A stretch of 64,000 nt of DNA from the NCBI RefSeq assembly GCF_900452865.1, contig NZ_UGOZ01000001.1:496001-560000 (forward strand), written 5' to 3'. The notes below the pieces were generated by a model. The model was not told the origin of the DNA. It did not search any database and saw only the letters and a list, made by a program, of their open reading frames with translations. This DNA is from Legionella taurinensis. Lineage in GTDB: Bacteria > Pseudomonadota > Gammaproteobacteria > Legionellales > Legionellaceae. This document shows, piece after piece, positions 51,580 through 63,476 of this stretch (its first letter is position 1; each line of letters starts with the position of its first letter). A program made the translations under genes and the position numbers.

Positions 51580-53709
51580 ATGACCAGTACAATAACAACA
51601 TTATTCGTTAGCGGATTGGATTGTCCATCAGAAGAAAAGCTGATTCGGGGACAATTGGAATCTATTCCCGAAGTGGAACAATTAACTTTTAACTTTATCA
51701 CCCAAGAAGTAACCATTCAACATTATTTAAATACACCTGCCCTTTTCTTGAATAAGATTGAAGCGCTGGGAATGAACGTCACATTAAAAACTGAACGAGA
51801 TAAAGAGCATTTGGAAGAAAATCCACATCCTTCATGGTGGATAATAGGCATAGCAGGGTTTTTGGCACTCATGGCCGAAGTCATTGCTTATAGCCTATCT
51901 GATGAGCAATCACTATGGGTTGCAGTACTTGCGCTCATTGCCATGGCCTTAAGTGGAAAAATCACACTTAAAAAAGGATGGTTAGCACTTCGTACCAAAA
52001 CCCTTAATATTAGTAGTCTAATGCTGATAGCCATTACAGGTGCTGTATTAATTGGTGAGTGGCCGGAAGCTGCTATGGTGACTGTCTTATTTGCCCTTGC
52101 TGAACGAATTGAAGTGTATTCATTGGATAAGGCACGAGAGGCTATTCGAAAGCTGATGGAAATTGCACCTGATGTGGCTACTGTTAAAGCGGTTGATGGC
52201 AGTTGGCAGAGTATCCCGGTCAGTCAAGTGGCTTTAGGCAATATCATCTGGGTAAAGCCTGGTGAACGAATTCCTTTAGATGGTGAAATAATCGTAGGGA
52301 AAAGCAGTATAAATCAAGCCCCCATTACCGGTGAGTCCATGCCTGTTGATAAAGGAGTAGGGGATAAGGTGTATGCGGGAACTCTCAATGAACATGGCTC
52401 TTTCCAGTTTAAAGTGAATGTCGCAGCAGGCGATACAGTTCTTGCAAAGATTGGAAAAACGATTGCGCAAGCCCAAGCGGAGCGTGCGCCTACCCAGCGT
52501 TTTGTAGATCAATTTGCTCATTACTATACGCCTCTTATGGTAATAATTGCTGTTTTAATTGCTATTATACCTTCTCTTTTCTTAGGAGGGGCATGGTCCT
52601 TATGGCTTTATAAAGCCTTAACCTTACTTGTCATTGCTTGCCCCTGTGCATTAGTTATTTCTACCCCTGTCACTGTCGTTAGTGGTCTTGCTGCTGCCGC
52701 TAAAAACGGTATTCTTATTAAAGGAGGAACCTATTTGGAGCAAGGACATCGCTTAAAAGCCATTGCGTTGGATAAAACAGGTACCCTTACCGAAGGTAAG
52801 CCAGTTGTTACGAAATTGATTCAAATAAGTGACCAAGGAAACACGAATGCTCTGCAACTTGCAGCCAGTTTGGATGATCATTCAGAACATCCTATTGCCA
52901 AGGCTATTGTTAAACAATGGCAAAAACAGCAACCAGCGGCATTACTTTCAGTAACTGATTTTAAAGCCCTTCCTGGACGTGGAGTGACGGGATTAATAGA
53001 GGGCACACGGTATTATGTCGGTAACCATCAATTGGCTGAAGACAATCAGGTTTGTAATCCAAAGATTGAAGCTCAACTTAAAGAGCTTGAGCAAACAGGG
53101 CAAACTACCATTATTTTAAGTGATTCAAAACACGTATTGGCAATTTTTGCTGTGGCAGATACTTTGCGTCCTACCAGTCAATTGGCTATCAAAGCATTAC
53201 ATCAACAAGGAATTAAAACCTGCATGTTAACAGGGGATAATGCGACTACAGCACTTGCCATTGCTAATCAGGTGGGTATCGATGAAGTTCGCGCAAATGT
53301 GTTACCCGTTGATAAACTCAAAGCAATTGCCGAGTTAATCACGCGTTATGGTGCAGTAGGCATGGTAGGGGATGGGATTAATGATGCACCTGCACTTGCC
53401 AAGGCGACCATAGGCTTTGCAATGGGAAAAGGTACCGATATCGCGCTTGAAACCGCTGATATCGCCATCATGAATGATAATTTAGTTAAGTTACCTCTAT
53501 TTATTGATTTAAGCCGTAAAACGGCAAGTGTGCTGTTCCAAAATATTAGTTTGTCTATTGTGGTTAAAATTATTTTTTTTGGTTTGGCACTGGCAGGTTT
53601 AGCTACGTTATGGATGGCTGTATTTGCAGATATGGGGGCTAGCCTCCTCGTGGTTGCCAATGGTTTGCGATTATTGACCTTTAAGAAAGTTGGTATCCAT
53701 AGTAAGTGA
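51580..53709 (+). CDS. cadA: Cd/Zn/Co-type P1B ATPase
   Basis: The 709-aa product has a degenerate N-terminal HMA domain (GLDCPSEE has one Cys), then six to eight membrane helices. The ion-binding motif ACPCALVIS is at about residue 353. The phosphorylation site DKTGTLTEG is at about 398, and the hinge GDGINDAPAL at about 597. CPC plus these context genes indicate Cd/Zn/Pb export. It follows the ArsR gene by about 135 bases. Confidence 0.93.
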   Translation: MTSTITTLFVSGLDCPSEEKLIRGQLESIPEVEQLTFNFITQEVTIQHYLNTPALFLNKIEALGMNVTLKTERDKEHLEENPHPSWWIIGIAGFLALMAEVIAYSLSDEQSLWVAVLALIAMALSGKITLKKGWLALRTKTLNISSLMLIAITGAVLIGEWPEAAMVTVLFALAERIEVYSLDKAREAIRKLMEIAPDVATVKAVDGSWQSIPVSQVALGNIIWVKPGERIPLDGEIIVGKSSINQAPITGESMPVDKGVGDKVYAGTLNEHGSFQFKVNVAAGDTVLAKIGKTIAQAQAERAPTQRFVDQFAHYYTPLMVIIAVLIAIIPSLFLGGAWSLWLYKALTLLVIACPCALVISTPVTVVSGLAAAAKNGILIKGGTYLEQGHRLKAIALDKTGTLTEGKPVVTKLIQISDQGNTNALQLAASLDDHSEHPIAKAIVKQWQKQQPAALLSVTDFKALPGRGVTGLIEGTRYYVGNHQLAEDNQVCNPKIEAQLKELEQTGQTTIILSDSKHVLAIFAVADTLRPTSQLAIKALHQQGIKTCMLTGDNATTALAIANQVGIDEVRANVLPVDKLKAIAELITRYGAVGMVGDGINDAPALAKATIGFAMGKGTDIALETADIAIMNDNLVKLPLFIDLSRKTASVLFQNISLSIVVKIIFFGLALAGLATLWMAVFADMGASLLVVANGLRLLTFKKVGIHSK

Positions 53710-53742
53710 GTACTCGTTACTGTCTCGATAAAGGAACTTTAC

Positions 53743-53805
53743 ATGCAGCAGCCTATGTTCATAAGTTTAATGATTATAAGTTGCTCATTGAGGAGAGAAG
53801 GATGA
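53743..53805 (+). CDS. 20-residue upstream peptide coupled to the 53802 gene
   Basis: AAAGGAA precedes an ATG at 53743. The 20-codon frame (MQQPMFISLMIISCSLRREG) ends in a TGA that overlaps the next ATG as ATGA. It may be a leader peptide that couples translation of the small membrane protein. There is no family support. Confidence 0.3.
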   Translation: MQQPMFISLMIISCSLRREG

Positions 53806-53987
53806 ACGCGGGTCTAATGATTACCTTAGTGCTTATACTATTTGCTATTGGGATGGCTTGGTTTGTTGTTATGAGACGTCGACAAGGAAAAAGCGTAAAA
53901 TTAGCTAAAAATATTGGGTTTATTGTTTCCATTGTAGCATTTATGGCACTTGTCATTTATTTCTACACGAGTGTATTAAATCGCTAA
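53802..53987 (+). CDS. Small two-helix membrane protein before czcC
   Basis: GAGGAGAG precedes the ATG at 53802. The 61-aa product has two transmembrane helices (MITLVLILFAIGMAWFVVM and IGFIVSIVAFMALVIYFYT) joined by a very basic segment (RRRQGKSVKLAK). Small membrane proteins like this occur beside metal RND systems; role unknown. It resembles the 49729 protein in layout. Confidence 0.6.
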   Translation: MNAGLMITLVLILFAIGMAWFVVMRRRQGKSVKLAKNIGFIVSIVAFMALVIYFYTSVLNR

Positions 53988-54020
53988 GTTAATACAGTTG
54001 AATGATAAAGGATTGATTAA

Positions 54021-55259
54021 ATGTGCCGTAACTTTTGGTTTATTGTCTTCTTAATGATAAGTGCGCTAGTAGCTCAAGCAAGCACTTTAACATTTCATCG
54101 TGCGTTAATATTAGCCTATCAAAACAATCCTACGTTACAAGCCCAAGTGGCTGTCGTTGAACAAGCAAAAGGGCAGTTTATCCAATCGAGGTTATATCCA
54201 AACCCTTCTTTAGCTGTAGATGCTGCCAATATAGGCGTCCCCTCTACGCTAGAGTCAGGATATAATGGCACAGAAACAACCATTTCAATCGAGCAACCAA
54301 TCCCCTTAGGGAACCGGTTATATTATCAGGGCGAAGCTGCCAAAATGGAATATTTTGCGGCCAGCCTAAAATTAGAAGCTACCCGTTCATCACTCTATAT
54401 CGATGTAGGAAATGCCTTTGTAGATGCCTTTTATGCTCAGTATTGGACCAAAGCGTCAAAACGCCTGGTTCAACTCAATGAGTTAGTGGTTTCGAGCATT
54501 AAAAAACGATTAGAGATAGGGGCGAATTCCGAAGTTGATTTGAGGTTAGCTGAGATAGCCCTTGATGAAGCGATCATTGTGTTTGATAGAGCACGTCGAG
54601 ATGAATTAAAAAGCAAGATTGCTTTAGCTAATTTAGTTGGTGTGACGAGCCTTAGCAAGTGTGTTTTAACTGAAAAAGGCCTTTCCCATCAACTAGATAC
54701 TTGGCCTTCCATTAAAAAACGCATCTTGACGAGCAATCTAATTAAAGCGCAAATGGCCTTGGTGAAGGCGATGGGGTCACGCATTACGGCAACCGCTAAG
54801 CAAGTTTGGCCTGATTTAAATCTCCAATTAGGATTTCGCCATTTTAAGCTAAACGATCAAAAAGCCGCTGTGGTTTCTGCTTCGGCTCCTATTCCAGTTT
54901 TTAACCGAAACCAGGGTAATGTCTATTCCGCTCTTGCGAAACGTAATGAGTCGATTAAGGAGTTACACAAAATAAAATTAAACTTAGATACCACATTATA
55001 CGCGGCCTTTTTAGATGGCTTGCAATTTAAAGAAGAGGTACAGAAAGTTACAACAAGAATGTTACCCAATGCCAATAAAGCGGTTGAATTGGCCCGTGAA
55101 GGTTTTGAGCAGGGGCGTTATAGTTACCTTATCCTTAATAATTCAATGCTCATGCTAAATCGTGAGGAAGAGCATTACACCAAAGCACATGCGGATTACC
55201 ATAAAGCCATTATTAAAATACAGGGACTGTTGATGAGTGATAAGTCTCAGGAAAAATAA
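54021..55259 (+). CDS. czcC: Outer-membrane efflux protein (CzcC/TolC-like)
   Basis: The 412-aa product has a signal peptide (FWFIVFLMISALVAQA) and the helical repeats of OMF proteins (LTFHRALILAYQNNPTLQAQVAVVEQAKGQF and ARSSLYIDVGNAFVDAFYAQYW). It forms the outer-membrane tunnel of the tripartite RND system with the next two genes. AAAGGATTG precedes the ATG. Confidence 0.88.
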   Translation: MCRNFWFIVFLMISALVAQASTLTFHRALILAYQNNPTLQAQVAVVEQAKGQFIQSRLYPNPSLAVDAANIGVPSTLESGYNGTETTISIEQPIPLGNRLYYQGEAAKMEYFAASLKLEATRSSLYIDVGNAFVDAFYAQYWTKASKRLVQLNELVVSSIKKRLEIGANSEVDLRLAEIALDEAIIVFDRARRDELKSKIALANLVGVTSLSKCVLTEKGLSHQLDTWPSIKKRILTSNLIKAQMALVKAMGSRITATAKQVWPDLNLQLGFRHFKLNDQKAAVVSASAPIPVFNRNQGNVYSALAKRNESIKELHKIKLNLDTTLYAAFLDGLQFKEEVQKVTTRMLPNANKAVELAREGFEQGRYSYLILNNSMLMLNREEEHYTKAHADYHKAIIKIQGLLMSDKSQEK

Positions 55260-55278
55260 CAAGTTAAAAGGAATTTAT

Positions 55279-56538
55279 GTGAAAAAGTACCATTATTTTC
55301 TAATCATCACAGCAATCCTGCTAGTTGGCGTTTTATGCTGGCTTTCAATCCGATTTACGTTTGCCACGGAAGCATCATCAAGTGGAAGTAGTTCTTCTTC
55401 AGAGGCAGAAGAACACGGCCCACATAATGGTCGCTTATTCCATAACAAGGATTTCACCTTGGAACTGGTTCTAACAGAAGAGGGTGCATCACCTAAATTT
55501 AAAGCGTATGTCTCATCCAATAAAGGGGATACTGTTTCACCATCCAAAGTAAGTCTTACTGTCGAATTAAAACGTCTTGAAGGAGATGTGACTACGATTA
55601 CCTTTGTACCTCAAAGTGACGCTTTAGTCAGTAATCAAGAGATTCAAGAACCTCACTCTTTTGATGTAACAATTAAAGCAATTTATGAGAATAAGCCCTA
55701 CAACTGGACCTATTCTTCCTACGAAGGAAGGATTACGTTGAGTGATAAAACAGCCCAAGAAGAAGGAATTAAAGTCAAAACGGCAGGACCAGGTGTAATA
55801 AAAAAATATGCCCACCTTAATGGACGTATCACGCTTAATCGCAATACCACTACCGAAGTTCGTGCCCGCTTCCAAGGGGTGGTCAAAAATGTATTCGTCA
55901 AATGGGGTGATTCGGTTAAAAAAGGCGATTTGTTAGCCACGATTGAAAGTAACGAGAGTTTGAAAGAGTATGAGGTGCGTGCGCCAACCGATGGCCGTAT
56001 TCTTACCCGAAATATCACGCCTGGAAATGTAGCCGGAACAGAGCCTCTTTTTACCATTGCTAATTTGTCCAATGTTTGGGCTGAACTTCATGTTTTTCCA
56101 CGTGATTTAGGTAAAATCAATGAAGGTCAAATGGTTACCATTCATTCTCAAGAAGAGGATAGAGAGGTGAGTGCACCCATTACTATGATTCTTCCTACTA
56201 CCGATCCACTGAGTCAAACCGTTATCGCCATTGTCACCATCGCTAACTCCTCTGAAGAATGGCGTCCTGGGACTATTGTTAAAGCCGATGTACTCATTGC
56301 AGAAAAACAGGTCTCATTAATGGTCCAAGCCTCCGCACTGCAAAATGTCAAAGAGGATACGGTTATTTTTATTAAGGTGGGTAATCAATATGAAATGCGT
56401 AAAGTAGGATTGGGTGAAAAAGATGATCAGTGGGTGGAAGTGACAAGTGGTTTAAAACCAGGAACAAATTATGTAGTCAGCAACAGTTTTTTAATTAAGG
56501 CTGATATTGAGAAGTCAGGTGCTGAGCATGAGCATTAA
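55279..56538 (+). CDS. czcB: RND membrane-fusion protein (CzcB-like)
   Basis: The GTG at 55279 follows an AAAAGGAA and is preferred over an ATG 14 codons earlier that lies inside czcC; the product is 419 aa. One N-terminal transmembrane helix is followed by a Ser-rich, His-containing stretch (SSSSSEAEEHGPHNGRLFHNKDFTLELVLTE), typical of metal-handling adaptors, then lipoyl and beta-barrel parts (GVVKNVFVKWGDSVKKGDLLATIES). It ends with EHEH, another possible metal-binding tail. Confidence 0.88.
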   Translation: MKKYHYFLIITAILLVGVLCWLSIRFTFATEASSSGSSSSSEAEEHGPHNGRLFHNKDFTLELVLTEEGASPKFKAYVSSNKGDTVSPSKVSLTVELKRLEGDVTTITFVPQSDALVSNQEIQEPHSFDVTIKAIYENKPYNWTYSSYEGRITLSDKTAQEEGIKVKTAGPGVIKKYAHLNGRITLNRNTTTEVRARFQGVVKNVFVKWGDSVKKGDLLATIESNESLKEYEVRAPTDGRILTRNITPGNVAGTEPLFTIANLSNVWAELHVFPRDLGKINEGQMVTIHSQEEDREVSAPITMILPTTDPLSQTVIAIVTIANSSEEWRPGTIVKADVLIAEKQVSLMVQASALQNVKEDTVIFIKVGNQYEMRKVGLGEKDDQWVEVTSGLKPGTNYVVSNSFLIKADIEKSGAEHEH

Positions 56539-59700
<3,162 letters not shown>

Positions 59701-59799
59701 GAGAGCCTAAAATACCAATTTCGTTAGGATTTGATTGCATGTTCTATATTGCTAATTATAATAATGAGAATACTCCTAGAGGTTGAATTTACAGTATTG

Positions 59800-60345
59800 T
59801 TATAGTTTCTCAATAATTGGAGTAACTATATCGATAGATATGTAAGGCTTGCTAAAGTAGAAAAGTCTATAATCAGAAAGTTCTGAAGCGCTTCCGAAGA
59901 AGTTCCGAAGTCTATTGTTTCTTAATAAGGATCCATTTTCTATTTGTCGTTGCGCCTTCTGGTTTACAATTACTTTCTTGCTAAGAGTGTTAAGCTCGTC
60001 TCTTAGCCACCGTTCTGTTGGTTGGTTAAGTTATTTCTTAACATTTTTGTTGTTAGCCCTCCGTGCGTACCTAAAACATTAATGATTTCAATTTGTCTTG
60101 GAGATAACTCCTGTTCAATTATTCGAGACTTCTTTTGAGCTCCGATTGGCTTTTTAAAAAAAGAATTTTACCTGAAAGTCATTGCCTTCCTCAGAAAATA
60201 TTGGTTCAGGTCGAGCTTGTTCTGCATAAAGACGTAAAATACGCCTGGTACCACCACCAAAGCGCTCAATAAATTTACGCGCATGAAATGCTTGTGCGAT
60301 TCGTTCGTTACGGCAAAGAAATAAATTTTAAGCGCCCTCATAGGT
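59800..60345 (-). pseudogene. Decayed COG2865-type ATP-binding DNA-binding regulator
   Basis: Reading minus, residues NERIAQAFHARKFIERFGGGTRRIL followed by EPIFSEEGNDF match the HATPase_c_4-like end of COG2865 (RecG-like) proteins. A later segment, ELSPRQIEIINVLGTHGGLTTKMLRNNL, is their C-terminal winged helix. A one-base frameshift at about 60020 (NQ-PTERWLRDEL resumes in another frame) and an in-frame stop near 60330 (after E-G-A) make it non-functional. The N-terminal part is missing. Confidence 0.7.
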
Positions 60346-60445
60346 TAGTGTGTATAAAAATAGGTACGCAATCCATTGCCTCTTTGATCTATTGAATTTA
60401 TAATCGGCACTCTGCTAAAAAAATAATTTTTAACAAGGAGATGTT

Positions 60446-60511
60446 ATGAAAGAATTTTATATTAATAGAATCGACGCAGAAGAAGATAAAGATGAGTATA
60501 TGCCCTGGTAA
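60446..60511 (+). CDS. 21-residue peptide frame upstream of the 2OG oxygenase
   Basis: AAGGAG is five bases before the ATG at 60446. The peptide is acidic (KEFYINRIDAEEDKDEYMPW) and ends at TAA. The same frame stays open after that stop (LKKINSIPSDIFAVEVYEINLKQ) to a TGA at the start region of the oxygenase gene. This could be a small gene broken by a nonsense change, or a short peptide in its own right. Confidence 0.4.
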   Translation: MKEFYINRIDAEEDKDEYMPW

Positions 60512-60560
60512 TTAAAGAAGATAAACAGTATTCCATCTGATATTTTTGCTGTAGAAGTAT

Positions 60561-61143
60561 ATGAAATTAATCTTAAACAATGATGTGTTTGCAGTAATTG
60601 ACGATTTTTTAGAGCCGTCAGGTTTTGAGAAAATTTGGAATTTTATTCAAACTGAAAAGTTTAAGTTTATCCATTCTTCCAGATGGGTCAATGCTTTTAG
60701 TCTTGAAGATGGCGCCCCTTTATGGGGCAACGTTACTATTTCTCATCCCAGGCCCGAACCTTGCACTACAGAGCAAATTTATCCTACCGCTACAACAATT
60801 GATTTATTTATACAGCAATTAATTGCAACATCTTCCGAATTTTCTCATTTAATAGGGTTTAAAGATCGAGATTGGGATTTTTTTTATGCTAGACCCTACC
60901 TTTATCCAAGAGGTTCCGGCCTTTCTTGGCATACTGACGGAAAATTCAAAATTTCAGGTGCTTATGTATATTACTGCCATCCTGTCTGGGACATGAATTG
61001 GGGGGCTGAATTATTAATTAATCCTATACCCCAACTTAATTTTGAATATCCCGAAGTCGCATTAATTAACAATGAGAAGAAAAGAATAGGGTTTCACCTT
61101 AATAGCTCTGAGTTGAATCATTATATGGGCGATGGGATAGGTT
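60561..61143 (+). pseudogene. 2OG-Fe(II) oxygenase, truncated by IS copy 2
   Basis: The frame gives 194 native residues before running into IS sequence. The WHTDG motif (GSGLSWHTDGKFKISG, about residue 128) supplies the H-x-D facial pair of prolyl-hydroxylase-like oxygenases. The distal His and the 2OG-binding Arg that should follow GDGIG are lost at the IS. The protein is therefore probably inactive. It overlaps the possible small gene at 60446. Confidence 0.72.
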
Positions 61144-61191
61144 TGACCTATCCCCTCAATTAGTACCAGTTTCTCGATGAGAAAACCAACA

Positions 61192-62010
61192 TTAAGCCAC
61201 CTGTTGAGCAAAGTCCACTGGTGGAAAATAATTTAATGCACTATGTGGCCTCACATGGTTGTAATGATGCCGCCATTTACCAATTTCAAAACGCGCCTCT
61301 TCCAATGTTCTAAACCAATTTTGGTTGAGGCATTCGTTACGGAATTTCCCATTAAGGCTTTCAACGAAACCGTTTTGTGTTGGTTTGCCAGGCTGGATAA
61401 AGTTCAACCGTACATTGGTTGATTTAGACCAGAAAAACATAGCCTTAGAGGTAAATTCGGTGCCATTGTCACAGACAATCTGTTCAGGGTAACCGCGCTC
61501 TTCACCAAGTTGTTCTAAAAAGCGTGTAACTTGTTGTCCAGAAATAGAGAGTGCAACAAGTTGCCCCAACAGTTCGCGGTTAAAATTGTCAATGACGTTC
61601 AATACACGAAAACGACGACCACTCGCCAATTGGTCCGAGACAAAGTCCATCGACCAACGCTTGTTCTTCTGAGTTGGCACATCCATAATCAAGCGAGGAC
61701 GTTGGAGTTTTTTTCGTGTTTTAGTACGAATCTGCAGACCTTCCTCAAGGTAAATCCGATAGGTGCGCTTCTTGTTCTGAACTAAACCTTCTCTTCGTAA
61801 CAAGCTATGCAGCAACAAATAGCCATAACGAGGATATTGAACGGCCAACTCTTTCATACGTGCTTTCAACCCATCATCCGAGCGTTTTTTCTTTAGGTAG
61901 CGGTACGCCGTGCGACTTAGCCCAACCAGTTTGCAGGCAACTCGCTCACTGAGCTTAAAGTGAGTTACCAAATGCTTTGCAACACGTTTCTTACTGGTGG
62001 GCTTTACCAC
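61192..62010 (-). CDS. IS3-family transposase OrfB, copy 2
   Basis: The 272-aa product is identical in sequence to the OrfB of copy 1, with the DDE residues in SMDFVSD, VCDNGTEF and GFVESLNGK. It begins with GTG inside the end of OrfA. Confidence 0.93.
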   Translation of the reverse strand: MVKPTSKKRVAKHLVTHFKLSERVACKLVGLSRTAYRYLKKKRSDDGLKARMKELAVQYPRYGYLLLHSLLRREGLVQNKKRTYRIYLEEGLQIRTKTRKKLQRPRLIMDVPTQKNKRWSMDFVSDQLASGRRFRVLNVIDNFNRELLGQLVALSISGQQVTRFLEQLGEERGYPEQIVCDNGTEFTSKAMFFWSKSTNVRLNFIQPGKPTQNGFVESLNGKFRNECLNQNWFRTLEEARFEIGKWRHHYNHVRPHSALNYFPPVDFAQQVA

Positions 62011-62267
62011 TTTTTTGAAACAACGTCCTTTAGCGCTTCATTCTCCAGTAGCTTTTCTGCAAGAAGTTTTTTCAGCTTCTGGTTCTCTGATTCCAGCTCG
62101 CGTAAGCGCTTCGCTTCGTTGACCTCTAAGCCCGCATACTTGCTACGCCAATTATAGAAGCAACCGCTTGTTATCCCCATACTACGACAGATATCACCAA
62201 CCTTAGCGCCAGCCTCATGCTCTTTGATTGCTTTGATTATCTGCTCTTCGCTGTAACGTCTTTTCAT
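62004..62267 (-). CDS. IS3-family transposase OrfA, copy 2
   Basis: This 87-aa HTH protein is the same as the OrfA of copy 1, with the leucine-zipper-like tail. It overlaps OrfB by seven bases with an A-rich slippery run. Confidence 0.93.
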   Translation of the reverse strand: MKRRYSEEQIIKAIKEHEAGAKVGDICRSMGITSGCFYNWRSKYAGLEVNEAKRLRELESENQKLKKLLAEKLLENEALKDVVSKKW

Positions 62268-62341
62268 TTTGAGTTCTCCATTGTCACAATTTTAATGGAT
62301 TTCTCATCTTTGTCATGGGCTTATTTTTGGGGGATAGGTCA

Positions 62342-62434
62342 ATCCCTGAAACCATAGCAATGAGCGCTTTGGTTTTGGCGGGCATCTTTAAAAAATCACC
62401 TCTTGGCGCAAGTGTTGAGATAACGCCATCTTAA
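62342..62434 (+). pseudogene. Tail of an unidentified gene cut by IS copy 2
   Basis: An open frame of 30 codons begins at the IS edge (IPETIAMSALVLAGIFKKSP) and ends at the TAA at 62432-62434. It does not join the 60561 oxygenase in frame or in sense. It is the end of some other protein whose body was lost. No family can be assigned from 30 residues. The rest of the gap to 62625 holds nothing clear. Confidence 0.45.
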
Positions 62435-62624
62435 ATTAAGATTCTTACACTTTTAAAATTTATAAATTTAGGGATAATAATACAAACTGTTATGCCGAAC
62501 TAATACTGGGCAATTGGTGGATATCATTATTCTGGGAGTCATGTAATATAGGAAAATAATCTTTTTTTTGGGGGGGACTTTGTCTTATTTTAAGGCCCTG
62601 TAAGTTCACAATCCAGCAAGATCT

Positions 62625-63476
62625 TTATGAGTTTACTGTGACACCGAATGGAACGAAAAGGGTTTTCCCATTGATTTGTACTTGAACAAACATTTTAATA
62701 AATCCAACTTTGTTGGGCTCTATATGAAATAGCAATTCAGGTCCTCCTCGTTCAGTATTATTTGTAGGTTCCTTGCCCATTGGATGGACATGAGTTACTG
62801 TTTTAAAGTCCTCATTAAAACCAACGATGTGAGCATAAGCACCCATAATGGGTTCTAAGGTATGAACTGGGTTTTCCTTTGCATCAGTGACATCAATTTT
62901 GCCCATGACTGCTTGACCGACGTGCAATGGTGTTTTATCAAAAGACAATTTGAATTGGTAGCCATCAACAATACTTTCAAATAATGGTTGTCGATGAATA
63001 GGATTTCCCAATCTCTTTTTGGTCTTTGGGGAAGGTAAATCAGCAACTACATATTCTTGGGTTTTTGTATTAGTTGGTATAAGATCAGCCCATGCTCGAT
63101 AGGAGGCGCTCTTAAGAGTAGGCTGCCATTCAAATTGATAGATACCTGGATTAGTTGTTTCGACTGGATGGACATGACTATAGTCATGGAGGCTATCATC
63201 GATAATTAACAAATGAATCTTTTGTGTATGTGCTTCAATAAGATCGTTTAAGGTGATTGGTTTATTGCGGTTCGTGTCAATTAATTTGATTAACACCAGT
63301 TTTTTGTCCTTTTTATCAATGATCTCTTGAATAGATAATTGCATGGTATTTTTTGATTTCAAAGAATGTGCCGCTTGATTTTTCATCATGCGTTGATTAG
63401 GCTTTTCTGAGAAAGCAGTAGAATAAAATAAATTAATGAATATCAAGCTAATTAGGGTGATGGCAAATTTCTTCAC
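62625..63476 (-). CDS. Secreted His-rich protein, probable metal-related
   Basis: The 283-aa product has a signal peptide (FAITLISLIFINLFYSTAFS). It contains paired HVHP motifs (YSHVHPVETT, about residue 100, and VTHVHPMGK, about residue 230) and a Met-Met plus Met-rich start after cleavage. The domain order looks like two beta-sandwich modules. Such features suggest copper or other metal binding outside the membrane, which would suit the metal-efflux neighbourhood. The family is not recognised with certainty. Confidence 0.68.
   Translation of the reverse strand: MKKFAITLISLIFINLFYSTAFSEKPNQRMMKNQAAHSLKSKNTMQLSIQEIIDKKDKKLVLIKLIDTNRNKPITLNDLIEAHTQKIHLLIIDDSLHDYSHVHPVETTNPGIYQFEWQPTLKSASYRAWADLIPTNTKTQEYVVADLPSPKTKKRLGNPIHRQPLFESIVDGYQFKLSFDKTPLHVGQAVMGKIDVTDAKENPVHTLEPIMGAYAHIVGFNEDFKTVTHVHPMGKEPTNNTERGGPELLFHIEPNKVGFIKMFVQVQINGKTLFVPFGVTVNS

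Larger units (their letters stand above)
61144..62341 (-). mobile_element. IS3-family insertion sequence copy 2 (1198 bp)
   Basis: It is the same as 33933-35130 in length, orientation, ends (TGACCTATCCCC/GGGGATAGGTCA) and coding sequence. Flanks are GGTT on the left and ATCC on the right, so no 4-bp duplication is present. The left flank GGTT equals the right flank of copy 1. It truncates an oxygenase gene on the left and leaves a gene tail (62342-62434) on the right. Confidence 0.92.

Noticed and set aside
60561-61170. Oxygenase continuing into the sequence right of IS copy 1 or copy 2
   Set aside because: Joining GDGIG to either right flank gives a short tail without the distal His or Arg of the family, so no true rejoining is shown.
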